Positions 31,996 to 40,091 of a stretch of 43,233 nt of DNA are shown piece by piece; within the stretch, counting starts at the first letter, position 1; each line of letters begins with the position of its first letter. Origin of the DNA: Actinomycetes bacterium (GTDB lineage: Bacteria; Actinomycetota; Actinomycetes; Actinomycetales; Demequinaceae); NCBI GenBank assembly GCA_023411615.1, contig JAEYOR010000066.1, positions 1 to 43,233 on the forward strand. The letters run 5' to 3'. The translations under genes and the position numbers were made by a program. The notes under the pieces were generated by a model. That model saw only the letters and a list, made by a program, of their open reading frames with translations. It did not search any database and had not been told where the DNA came from.

Positions 31996-33654
31996 GTGAC
32001 AATCACCGCTCCCGGAACCGAATGGTGGCGCACTGCCGTCTTCTACCAGATCTATCCCCGCTCCTTCGCTGATGCGAACGGCGACGGAATGGGCGATCTG
32101 CCCGGCATCACGAGCCGCCTTGAGCACCTCAAAGACCTTGGCGTAGACGCGCTGTGGTTGTCGCCCTTCTACCGCTCGCCGCAAAAGGACGCGGGCTATG
32201 ACGTTGAGGACTACTGCGATGTGGACCCGCTTTTTGGGACCTTGGACGACGCCGACGCTTTGATTGAGGGTGCGCATCGCTTGGGTCTGCGCGTCATCGT
32301 CGACATCGTCCCCAATCACACGTCCGACCGCCACCGCTGGTTTCAGGCCGCCATCTCCGCCGAGCCTGGCTCACCTGAGCGTGGTCGCTATATCTTCCGT
32401 GACGGTCGCGGCGCGAGCGGCGAGCTTCCTCCCAACAACTGGGAATCGGTGTTCGGCGGCCCCGCATGGACCCGGGAAGTGCGTCCGGACGGCACCGCAG
32501 GTCAGTGGTTCCTCCATTTGTTCGACTCGACTCAGCCGGACCTCGATTGGTCCAACGAGACCGTCAAGAGCGACTTCGATGACGTGCTGCGATTCTGGCT
32601 TGACCGCGGAGTCGATGGTTTTCGCGTTGACGTGGCACACGGGCTTGTCAAAGAAGAAGGTCTGCCTGATTACGTCCCCGCCGCGGCGGGCGGCTCGATG
32701 GGCGGCGACGAGGATGCTCCCACTCCGTACTTTGGACAAGACGGCGTCCATGACGTGTGGCGGCGCTGGCGCCGGGTGGTTGAGGAGTACGGCCCCGACC
32801 GCATTCTTGCCGCCGAGGCGTGGATCAATCCACTCACGCGAATGGCGAAGTGGGTGCGTGCCGACGAGATGCACCAGGCGTTCAACTTCGCGTTCTTGAG
32901 CGCGCCTTGGGACGCCGAGGCGCTTCGCGAGGTCATCTCCGAGTCGCTCGCGGCTTTCGGTGGTGTGGGCGCCCCGAGCACGTGGGTGCTGTCAAATCAT
33001 GACGTGGTGCGCCATGCGACGCGCCTCGCGCTCACTTTTGAGAACCCGCAGGGCCACGGCATCGGGCCACTGTCGCCGGGCATGCCAATCCCAGAACTGG
33101 GCCTTGCGCGGGCCCGTGCGGCGACATTGCTCATGCTGGCGCTTCCGGGATCTGCCTACCTGTATCAGGGCGAAGAGCTCGGCCTTCCCGAGCACGTCTT
33201 CATCCCTGACGACGCGCGCCAAGATCCAACGTGGTTCCGCACGGCGGGTGAGCGCTACGGCCGCGACGGCTGTCGCGTGCCGATTCCGTGGGAGAAGGAT
33301 GCTCCCGCGTACGGCTTCAACTCGACGGGGAAGACGTGGCTTCCCCAGCCCGACGATTGGGCTCGGTTTGCGCGGGATGTCCAGGCAGCGTCGGCGGATT
33401 CGACCCTTGCGCTGTACAAGCACGCCTTGGCGACGCGGGCAGAGTATGGCCTTGGCGGCGGAGAGCTCACGTGGGTCGACGCGCCCGAGGGCGTAGTGGC
33501 TCTCGACAATGGGCGGGTTCGCGTGGTGGCCAACGTCAGTGCGGCCGACGTTTCAGTTGCGGGACGCGTGATCGCGAGTTCGGGTCCGCTCACGGCCGAA
33601 GGGCGCGTGCCGGCGGACACGACAGTCTGGCTGCACCGCTCAACAGCCGCATGA
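31996..33654 (+). CDS. GH13 alpha-glucosidase
   Basis: This 552-residue cytosolic alpha-amylase-family enzyme probably releases glucose from maltose or maltodextrins. The nucleophile is Asp212 in DGFRVDVAHGL, the acid/base is Glu274 in ILAAEAWIN, and the transition-state stabiliser is Asp336 in VLSNHDVVRH. DIVPNHTSD and QIYPRSFADANGDGMGDLPGI mark the oligo-1,6-glucosidase/alpha-glucosidase subgroup. No signal peptide. I chose GTG 31996 because AAGGAGG (31983-31989) is six bases upstream and homology begins there. A LacI-type operator lies in its promoter, and the importer genes follow, so its substrate is what that transporter brings in. Confidence 0.93.
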   Translation: MTITAPGTEWWRTAVFYQIYPRSFADANGDGMGDLPGITSRLEHLKDLGVDALWLSPFYRSPQKDAGYDVEDYCDVDPLFGTLDDADALIEGAHRLGLRVIVDIVPNHTSDRHRWFQAAISAEPGSPERGRYIFRDGRGASGELPPNNWESVFGGPAWTREVRPDGTAGQWFLHLFDSTQPDLDWSNETVKSDFDDVLRFWLDRGVDGFRVDVAHGLVKEEGLPDYVPAAAGGSMGGDEDAPTPYFGQDGVHDVWRRWRRVVEEYGPDRILAAEAWINPLTRMAKWVRADEMHQAFNFAFLSAPWDAEALREVISESLAAFGGVGAPSTWVLSNHDVVRHATRLALTFENPQGHGIGPLSPGMPIPELGLARARAATLLMLALPGSAYLYQGEELGLPEHVFIPDDARQDPTWFRTAGERYGRDGCRVPIPWEKDAPAYGFNSTGKTWLPQPDDWARFARDVQAASADSTLALYKHALATRAEYGLGGGELTWVDAPEGVVALDNGRVRVVANVSAADVSVAGRVIASSGPLTAEGRVPADTTVWLHRSTAA

Positions 33655-33733
33655 GAACGTTTCCATTCTGAGTGACATGGGAGCGCATCCACAGAGGCTC
33701 TTGAACGCCGCTTGAGGCGCACTCTAGCCACTT

Positions 33734-33803
33734 CGATTACTGAATCGTGACAACAAGCGCTTGCATTCAACCGGTTCTCCTGCTTACGATGCAAACGCTT
33801 TCA
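33734..33803 (+). promoter_or_regulatory. malE promoter between two LacI-type operators
   Basis: TTGCAT (33761-33766) and TACGAT (33785-33790) are 18 bases apart. Operator 1, AACAAGCGCTTGCA (33752-33765), overlaps the -35; its core CAAGCGCTTG is a perfect palindrome. Operator 2, TGCAAACGCTTTCA (33790-33803), starts at the last base of the -10 and covers the transcription start. Centres are 38 bases apart. CGATT-ACTG-AATCG at 33734-33747 is another inverted repeat directly upstream that could bind a second regulator. A weaker LacI-like palindrome, TGAGAACGTTTCCA, is at 33652-33665. Confidence 0.75.
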
Positions 33804-33883
33804 GTATCCCGCGCGTCATGCACGGGCCGGCAGCGACGCCGATGGAGTCGCCGCCGTAAGCGTCAACTCCAAAGGAACCCACC

Positions 33884-35134
33884 ATGCTGATGACAAAGAA
33901 GTCTTTTGTTGCCACGGTTGCAGTCGCTGCGAGCGCCATGCTCCTCAGTGCCTGCTCCTCGAGCGACTCGGACACCACACCTTCTGCCGCCGCGCCGAGC
34001 GCGGACAACACCCCGCAGACCACTCTCACGGTTTGGGTGGACGCCGAGCGCGCCGAATCCCTCGCCGACGTGGCCAGCGATTACGAGGCGGCGACCGGAA
34101 TTGCCGTTGACATCGTGTCTCGGGACAACGCGACTCTCAAGGATGACTTCATCCAGCAGGCCAACTCTGGCTCTGGTCCAGATGTCGTCATGGGTGCGCA
34201 CGACTGGTTGGGCGAGCTCACCACAAACGGTGTGATCGCTCCGGTCGAGCTCGGTGACACCGCGGCCAATTACCTGCCTGTGGCTGTTGACGCAGCCGCA
34301 TACGACGGCACCGTCTACCTGCTCCCCTACGGTGTCGAGAACGTCGCTGTGCTGCGTAATGCGGACCTCGTTCCCGAGCCCGCAGCCAACTTTGACGACA
34401 TGATCGCCAAGGGCACGGCGTCGGGCGCCGAGTTCGCCTTTGTGGTCGAACAGGGTGAGAACGGCAACCCGTACCACCTCTACCCGCTGCAGACCGCCTT
34501 TGGCGCACCCGTCTTTGGCCGCGACGACTCGGGCGCTTACGACCCGACAAAGCTTGAGCTTGGCCTTGGTGGCGACTTCGCCGCATGGCTGTCGAGCCAG
34601 GGCGTCAACGGCGCTAACACCATCTCGACCGAGATCACGGGCGACATCGCCAAGGACAAGTTCCTCACGGGCGAGGCCGCGTTCTGGCTCACTGGCCCGT
34701 GGAACGTGAAGGCCGCTACCGATGCGGGCGTCAACGTTGTGGTAGACCGCATTCCGTCCCCCACCGACCAGCCGGCGCAGCCTTTCGCGGGGGTCAAGGG
34801 CTTCTTTGTCAACCAGTACTCGGAGAACAAGGTCGCCGCTAACGACTTCCTCGTCAACTACATCGGCACCGTCGACGTCCAGAAGGCGCTGTACGCCTCG
34901 GGTGGCGTGCTGCCGGCGCTGAGCGCCGCTGCCGACGAGGTTGCGGGCGACCCTCTCGTCAAGGGCTTCAAGGAGGCCGGTGAGGACGCCGTGCCGATGC
35001 CTGCCATCCCGGAGATGGGCGTCGTCTGGGAGTACTGGGGAATTGCTCAGGCCCAGATCCTCAATGGTGCCGACCCTGCCGCCACGTGGGCCAAGCTCGC
35101 CGAGGATGTGCAGAACGCACTGAACGGAAGCTAA
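33884..35134 (+). CDS. malE: maltose/maltodextrin-type ABC substrate-binding lipoprotein
   Basis: This 416-residue extracellular lipoprotein captures sugar for the importer. The signal peptide ends in the lipobox LLSAC with Cys24, followed by a Ser/Asp/Thr-rich tether. TLTVWVDAERAESLADVASDYEAATGI and FLTGEAAFWLTGPWNV are typical of MalE-like family 1 binding proteins. AAAGGAA at 33871-33877 precedes ATG 33884. It is the first gene of malEFG and its promoter carries two LacI-type operators. Maltose or maltodextrin is the likely ligand given the alpha-glucosidase, but other alpha-glucosides are possible. Confidence 0.9.
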   Translation: MLMTKKSFVATVAVAASAMLLSACSSSDSDTTPSAAAPSADNTPQTTLTVWVDAERAESLADVASDYEAATGIAVDIVSRDNATLKDDFIQQANSGSGPDVVMGAHDWLGELTTNGVIAPVELGDTAANYLPVAVDAAAYDGTVYLLPYGVENVAVLRNADLVPEPAANFDDMIAKGTASGAEFAFVVEQGENGNPYHLYPLQTAFGAPVFGRDDSGAYDPTKLELGLGGDFAAWLSSQGVNGANTISTEITGDIAKDKFLTGEAAFWLTGPWNVKAATDAGVNVVVDRIPSPTDQPAQPFAGVKGFFVNQYSENKVAANDFLVNYIGTVDVQKALYASGGVLPALSAAADEVAGDPLVKGFKEAGEDAVPMPAIPEMGVVWEYWGIAQAQILNGADPAATWAKLAEDVQNALNGS

Positions 35135-35141
35135 GCCACTT

Positions 35142-35178
35142 GCCCCTGGGCGCCAGTGACAAACCGGCGCCCAGGGGC
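35142..35178 (+). terminator. malE-malF intercistronic stem-loop
   Basis: GCCCCTGGGCGCC (35142-35154) and GGCGCCCAGGGGC (35166-35178) form a perfect 13-bp stem with an 11-base loop. Without a T-run and within an operon it is more likely an mRNA stabiliser or partial terminator that keeps binding protein above permease levels. Confidence 0.7.
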
Positions 35179-35207
35179 GCATCTCATCGTCCGAACGGAA
35201 GCCGAAC

Positions 35208-36782
35208 ATGACTGTGCGTCACGCCGCCCCCGCCGCCGCTGCGCAGGCGGGCGTCACTACCCGCATGGGCCCGCTTGTCACCAAGATTGCGATGCTCGCG
35301 CTGCTCGATGCTTTTGCTGTCTTTGCGATGAGCATCTTGATTGGGCGCGGCGAAATCGTGCCGTGCATCATTCTTCTTCTCGCCACGGTTGGCATCAACG
35401 TCGTGTACCTGTCCAAGCACGCGTTGCCGGCGAAGTACATCACCCCGGGCCTCGTGTTCTTGGCGATCTTCCAAGTGTTTGTCATCGTCTACACGGTCTA
35501 CATCGCCTTCACCAACTACTCCACTGGCCACATCCTCACCAAGGACCAGGCGATCGAGGCCTTGCTCACCCAGTCGCAAAGCCGCGTGCCTGATTCTCCG
35601 CAGCTTCCCGTCACCGTGGTGCGCGACGGCGATCAGCTCGGCTTCCTCGTCACCGCTGCCGATGGCACGGCCCGGCTCGGCTTCGCCGATGAGCCGCTTG
35701 AGCCGGTCGATGCCACATTCGACGGACGCAAGGCCATTGCGACGGAAGGCGTGACGTCGCTCAGCTTCAACGACATCCTCGCGATGCAGCAAGAGGTCTT
35801 CGACCTCTCGGTGCCGGTCTCTGACGATGCCGCCGATGGTTCGGTTCGCACTCAGGATGGGCGCTCCGCTTTCTTCTATACGTCTGACCTGCGCTACGAC
35901 GACGCCACGGACACCTTGACGAATACGACAACCGGCGTCGTCTATACCGACGGCGGTCGCGGCTCATTTGTCGACGACGCTGGAAACGAGATTCTGCCTG
36001 GTTGGCAGGTTGCGGTCGGTTGGGACAACTTCACTCACGCGCTCACCGAGTCGAGCATTCTTGGTCCGCTGCTGCGCGTCATCGCGTGGACCTTCGTCTT
36101 TGCCACGCTGTCTGTGCTCGGCACCTTTGCGCTTGGCATGGCCACTGCCCTCTTGTTCGACAAGCGCGGGATGCGCGGTCGCGCCCTGTATCGAATCATC
36201 ATGATCTTGCCGTACGCATTCCCTGCGTTCCTCGGGGCCATGGTGTGGGCGGGCATGTTCTCCAAGAGCTTCGGCTTCATCAATCAGGTATTGCTCGGCG
36301 GTGCGGCGATCCCGTGGCTCACCGATCCGACGATGGCCAAGATCGCCGTTCTGCTCGTCAACCTGTGGCTTGGCTTCCCCTACATGTTCTTGGTCATCAC
36401 GGGTGCTCTTCAGGCGGTGCCCGAAGAGGCCATCGAGGCTGCCCGTATGGATGGTGCCCGCCCGTGGCAGGTATTGCGCTTCGTCAAGATGCCACTGGTG
36501 CTCGTGTCGACAGCGCCCATCCTCATCTCGTCTTTCGCCTTCAACTTCAACAACTTCAACATCATCTACCTGGTCACAGGGGGTGGTCCACGGGATGTCA
36601 GCGCATCGATGCCGGTGGGCCATACCGACATCCTCATCTCGCTTGTCTACAAAGTGGCTTTCACGGGGCAGCAGCGTGACTACGGCCTCGCAAGTGCCTT
36701 CTCGATCCTGATCTTCATCTTGGTTGCGACGATCTCGATCATCAGTTTCCGTAAGACCAAGACGCTCGAGGAGATCGACTGA
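35208..36782 (+). CDS. malF: maltose ABC transporter permease MalF
   Basis: This 524-residue permease has MalF architecture: three N-terminal helices, a large extracytoplasmic P2-type loop (about residues 105-270) and a core of five to six helices. The coupling EAA motif is EEAIEAARMDGARPWQVLRFVKMP. PYAFPAFLGAMVWAGMF and NNFNIIYLVTGGGP are MalF-type. The length is close to E. coli MalF (514). ACGGAAG serves as a weak ribosome binding site before ATG 35208. The stop overlaps the malG start by one base. Confidence 0.93.
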   Translation: MTVRHAAPAAAAQAGVTTRMGPLVTKIAMLALLDAFAVFAMSILIGRGEIVPCIILLLATVGINVVYLSKHALPAKYITPGLVFLAIFQVFVIVYTVYIAFTNYSTGHILTKDQAIEALLTQSQSRVPDSPQLPVTVVRDGDQLGFLVTAADGTARLGFADEPLEPVDATFDGRKAIATEGVTSLSFNDILAMQQEVFDLSVPVSDDAADGSVRTQDGRSAFFYTSDLRYDDATDTLTNTTTGVVYTDGGRGSFVDDAGNEILPGWQVAVGWDNFTHALTESSILGPLLRVIAWTFVFATLSVLGTFALGMATALLFDKRGMRGRALYRIIMILPYAFPAFLGAMVWAGMFSKSFGFINQVLLGGAAIPWLTDPTMAKIAVLLVNLWLGFPYMFLVITGALQAVPEEAIEAARMDGARPWQVLRFVKMPLVLVSTAPILISSFAFNFNNFNIIYLVTGGGPRDVSASMPVGHTDILISLVYKVAFTGQQRDYGLASAFSILIFILVATISIISFRKTKTLEEID

Positions 36783-37681
36783 TGAGTACCGTCACCTCAC
36801 GCATTCGCCACCAGCCAACCCGGTCGGAGCGCCTCATCCGCGCCTTCAAGCGCACCGGTTGGCGTCATCTCGCGGCGTGGGTCCTCTGCGCATTCGCACT
36901 CATGCCCTTGGTCTATGTCCTGTCGGCCGCGCTGAACCCGCAGGGCACTCTCACCGGATCGAACCGACTCTTCCGCAAGGTGGGACTCGACAGCTTCGAG
37001 CGCTTGCTCACGTCAGATCAGTACCCGTTCCTCGTGTGGTTCAAGAACTCGATCGTCATCGGCGTCACCACGGCCGTGTTGTCAGTCTTCTTGGGGGCGA
37101 TGGCGGCCTACGCGTTCTCTCGCATGCGTTTCAAGGGCCGACGCACGGGCTTGCTGAGCTTGGTGCTCGTCCAGATGTTCCCGCAGTTGCTCGCGGTGGT
37201 GGCGATCTTCATTCTCCTCACCAAGATCGGCGAGATCATCCCCGCACTCGGTCTCAACACGCATGCGGGCCTCATCGCGGTGTACCTCGGTGCGGCGCTT
37301 GGAGTGAACACCTATCTCATGTACGGCTTCTTCAACACCGTTCCCTCGGAAATCGACGAGGCAGCCAAGATCGACGGCGCGGGCCACGCGCGCATCTTCT
37401 TCACCATCATTCTGCGTTTGGCCGCGCCGATTCTCGCCGTGGTGTCCTTGCTGTCGTTCATCGCCTCATTCAACGACTTTGTCATTGCCTCTGTCGTCCT
37501 CGTCGATACGGACAAGCAGACTCTCGCCGTGGGGCTTTACCGAATGGTGTCGAACCCCAACTATGCCGATTGGAGCGCTTTCGCTGCAGGTGCCGTCATC
37601 GCCGCATTGCCTGTGCTCGTCCTCTTCCTCTTCCTCCAGCGGTACATCGTGAGCGGGCTCACGGCAGGTTCCGGCAAGTAA
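36782..37681 (+). CDS. malG: maltose ABC transporter permease MalG
   Basis: This 299-residue permease has six membrane helices. The EAA motif is SEIDEAAKIDGAGHARIFFTIILR. NSIVIGVTTAVLSVFLGAMAAYAFSR is a conserved helix of the family. It pairs with MalF. No ATP-binding subunit follows, so the pair must use an ATPase encoded elsewhere, as in actinobacteria with the shared MsiK. It overlaps malF by one base (TGATG). Confidence 0.93.
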   Translation: MSTVTSRIRHQPTRSERLIRAFKRTGWRHLAAWVLCAFALMPLVYVLSAALNPQGTLTGSNRLFRKVGLDSFERLLTSDQYPFLVWFKNSIVIGVTTAVLSVFLGAMAAYAFSRMRFKGRRTGLLSLVLVQMFPQLLAVVAIFILLTKIGEIIPALGLNTHAGLIAVYLGAALGVNTYLMYGFFNTVPSEIDEAAKIDGAGHARIFFTIILRLAAPILAVVSLLSFIASFNDFVIASVVLVDTDKQTLAVGLYRMVSNPNYADWSAFAAGAVIAALPVLVLFLFLQRYIVSGLTAGSGK

Positions 37682-37744
37682 AGCGGCATCTGCAGCCGTG
37701 TCAGCGCGGCTACCCTTGATCCGAGCAGCGGGAGGCACGTGACC

Positions 37745-38767
37745 ATGGCGGGGATCGAGGACGTGGCGCAGCGTGCCGGGGTGTCCATCGCCACCGTCTC
37801 GCGCGCACTGAGCGGCCGTGGCCCCGTGTCGCCAGCAACCAAAGAGCGCGTCAAAGCGGTTGCGGATGAGCTTGGATACGTCGTCTCACCCAACGCATCG
37901 GGCCTCGCCAGCGGGAAGACGCGCACGGTGGGCATTGTGGTGCCATTCCTCAACAGCTGGTTCTACACCGCGGTGATCGAGGGAGCGCAATCCGTGCTGC
38001 TCGCCAACGGTTACGACGTCACGCTCTACAACTTGTTTGGCTCTGGCACAGCGCGCGAGGCGGTGCTTGAACGGTCCTTGCGCAGGCGCCGGGACGACGC
38101 CTTGATCGCCGTCAGTTTGGAACTCACCGATCCCGAGGTGGAGCGTCTGCGCCAAACGAACAGGCCAATGGTGGGCGTGGGCGGTCCGTTGCGGGGGATC
38201 ACCACATTGTCGGTGGACGACATGGGCGTCGCCCAACTCGCCACCGAGCACCTCATCATGATGGGTCACCAGCGGATCGCTCATCTCGGTGGTGATGTGG
38301 AGCACGAGCTCGACTTCCACATCCCATCCAAGCGTCGTCTGGGTTACGAGCACGCATTGCGCATGGCGGGGCTCGAGGTCACCGAGGACCTGTTCCGCAT
38401 TACGGAGTTCAGCATCGAAGGCGGATACCGATCGGCCAAGCAAGTCTTGGGAGATCCGCGGCGACGTCCCACGGGAATCGTCACAGCGTCGGACGAAATG
38501 GCCTTTGGAACGATGCTTGCTGCGCGCGACCTCGGCTTGTCCGTCCCCGGCGATCTCTCTGTTGTTGGCATCGACGGGCATGAGCTGAGCGAGTTCTTTG
38601 GACTGACAACGGTGGCTCAGTACCCCGAGCGTCAAGGCGCTCGCGCGGCGGAAGAAGTGCTCGCGTTGCTCGATCCAGGACGCGAAAGGCCGGGATCGAT
38701 GGACATTCCCGTTGAGTATGACCTCGTGGTGCGCGGATCGACTGGACGCCCGCCCGCCGTCAACTAG
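37745..38767 (+). CDS. LacI-family transcriptional regulator
   Basis: This 340-residue regulator probably represses malEFG and the alpha-glucosidase gene. The helix-turn-helix is IEDVAQRAGVSIATVSRALSG and the hinge helix contains NASGLASGKTRTVGIV. The effector domain is a periplasmic-binding-protein fold ending with the usual VVRGSTGRPP. ATG 37745 gives a 9-base spacing from GGGAGG (37730-37735); GTG 37739 is also possible but only three bases away. It lies 57-63 bases after malG. TACCCT (37711-37716) may be a weak -10 for a separate transcript. No LacI-type palindrome is seen directly in front, so autoregulation would be through malE. The stop overlaps the convergent fliW stop. Confidence 0.92.
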   Translation: MAGIEDVAQRAGVSIATVSRALSGRGPVSPATKERVKAVADELGYVVSPNASGLASGKTRTVGIVVPFLNSWFYTAVIEGAQSVLLANGYDVTLYNLFGSGTAREAVLERSLRRRRDDALIAVSLELTDPEVERLRQTNRPMVGVGGPLRGITTLSVDDMGVAQLATEHLIMMGHQRIAHLGGDVEHELDFHIPSKRRLGYEHALRMAGLEVTEDLFRITEFSIEGGYRSAKQVLGDPRRRPTGIVTASDEMAFGTMLAARDLGLSVPGDLSVVGIDGHELSEFFGLTTVAQYPERQGARAAEEVLALLDPGRERPGSMDIPVEYDLVVRGSTGRPPAVN

Positions 38768-39192
38768 TCAGTGCCGAGCGGTGCGCGCAGCGGCCACTCA
38801 TCGCCATCGAGCACCACTTGCGCGGCAGCGCCGGTGACGGGGTTGACAACGATCGGCGCAAGCAGGTTGACCGTGGTGGGCTCGCCTTCACCGGGCGTCA
38901 CCACAGCAAGCAACACCGGCTGCGTGTTCGCGTCCATCCCAAGCGCCTCGCGGACGTGCTCAGAAGCCTCGGGCGAATACGTGGGGAAGTACGCCTGAGG
39001 CGGGATGACGAAGAGTCGCACCCCACTCGTTTCTAGGCTGCGCAATGCGAAGAGGAAGCCGTTGTCGTCGAGAGCGTCAAGATCGAAGCGGGTGAGCTGA
39101 ACCATTCCCGGAGGGGGCTCGATGAAGGTCAGCACATCGGGGAGCTCCCTCAGCTCGCTGCGGGCCCCGTCGATCGCCACGGCCACACTCAT
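38764..39192 (-). CDS. fliW: flagellar assembly factor FliW
   Basis: FliW binds flagellin and, where CsrA is present, relieves CsrA repression of flagellin translation. The 142-residue protein shows the typical DVLTFIEPPPGMVQLTRFDL start, FVIPPQAYFPTYSPE and NLLAPIVVNPVTGAAAQVVLD. It starts at ATG 39192, overlapping flgL by four bases. csrA, often adjacent to fliW, is not downstream here: the LacI gene meets it head to head. Confidence 0.9.
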   Translation of the reverse strand: MSVAVAIDGARSELRELPDVLTFIEPPPGMVQLTRFDLDALDDNGFLFALRSLETSGVRLFVIPPQAYFPTYSPEASEHVREALGMDANTQPVLLAVVTPGEGEPTTVNLLAPIVVNPVTGAAAQVVLDGDEWPLRAPLGTD

Positions 39193-40088
39193 CGCAAGAA
39201 GTCCATCAGCGTTGGCTGGAGGACGCGCGCGGCGGCGCCCAAAGCGCCTTGATAGGCGACTTCCTGCATCTGCAACTCCATGACCGTCTCAGCGAGATCG
39301 ATGTCCTCGATACCTGAAATGCTGGACGTGAAATTCTGGACCGTCAACTCGAGCGTCTTCTGGGCGTCGGTCACTTGCTTGTACCGGATGCCCACGTCCG
39401 CGAGAGTCGAGAGCATTGCATCCATCCGATCGTCGATTTCGCCAAGACGGTTGCTCACCTCATTGCCCGCGCGCAGGTCTGCCGCAATGTCATCGATAAG
39501 TTGGAACACCGACGCAGCCGCTGTGCCGAAAGCGCCCGCACCGTCCGCATCCACTCGAACCGTGGCATCGGGGCCGAGGCGGCGGCTCACGGAGGCGTCG
39601 GCGGTGCCATTCCACGCGTAGGGGGTCGCGGATGTTGGACCTTCGAAGGCGACGGCGTTGCTCGACGTTCCGGCGAACACGAGACGGCCGTTGACGTTCG
39701 TGTTGGCAAGATCAAGAAGAGTGTCGCGAATGCCGTCGAGCTCGGTCGCAATGGCATTGCGAGGCGTCTGCCCCATTGCGCCGGTGCTCGCACCCTGAAC
39801 GGTGAGGTCGCGGGCCCGACGCAGAACTGAGATCGAGCTCTGCAGAGCGGTGTCAATTTGAGCAAGCCATGCCACGCCGTCATCGGCATTGCGACGGGCT
39901 TGCACGGCCGCGGCCTTGTCAGCACGCATCGCCATCGCCCGGCCCACAGCGCTTGGGTCATCAGAAGGGCGTTGGAGGTTCTTTCCCGACGAGAGCTTTC
40001 CTTGCAGATCAGACATCGTCGTGAGGTTGCGCTGCAAGTTCGTCAGCGCAGTGCGCTGAATGGTCTGGTGCGTCACACGGTTAATCAC
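39189..40088 (-). CDS. flgL: flagellar hook-filament junction protein FlgL (HAP3)
   Basis: This 299-residue flagellin-like protein joins hook and filament outside the cell. The N-terminal flagellin helix is INRVTHQTIQRTALTNLQRNLTTM, with KLSSGKNLQRPSDDPSAVGRAM, and the C-terminal helix EDIDLAETVMELQMQEVAYQGAL ends in LMDFLR. No signal peptide, as expected for type III export. It starts at GTG 40088 behind GGGGAGGTAAG, three bases after flgK. Confidence 0.95.
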   Translation of the reverse strand: MINRVTHQTIQRTALTNLQRNLTTMSDLQGKLSSGKNLQRPSDDPSAVGRAMAMRADKAAAVQARRNADDGVAWLAQIDTALQSSISVLRRARDLTVQGASTGAMGQTPRNAIATELDGIRDTLLDLANTNVNGRLVFAGTSSNAVAFEGPTSATPYAWNGTADASVSRRLGPDATVRVDADGAGAFGTAAASVFQLIDDIAADLRAGNEVSNRLGEIDDRMDAMLSTLADVGIRYKQVTDAQKTLELTVQNFTSSISGIEDIDLAETVMELQMQEVAYQGALGAAARVLQPTLMDFLR

Positions 40089-40091
40089 GGC

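Noticed and set aside
33652..33665. Fourth LacI operator TGAGAACGTTTCCA at the end of the alpha-glucosidase gene
   Set aside because: Only five of seven half-site positions are symmetric and the centre is ACGT rather than GCGC; kept only as a weak note.
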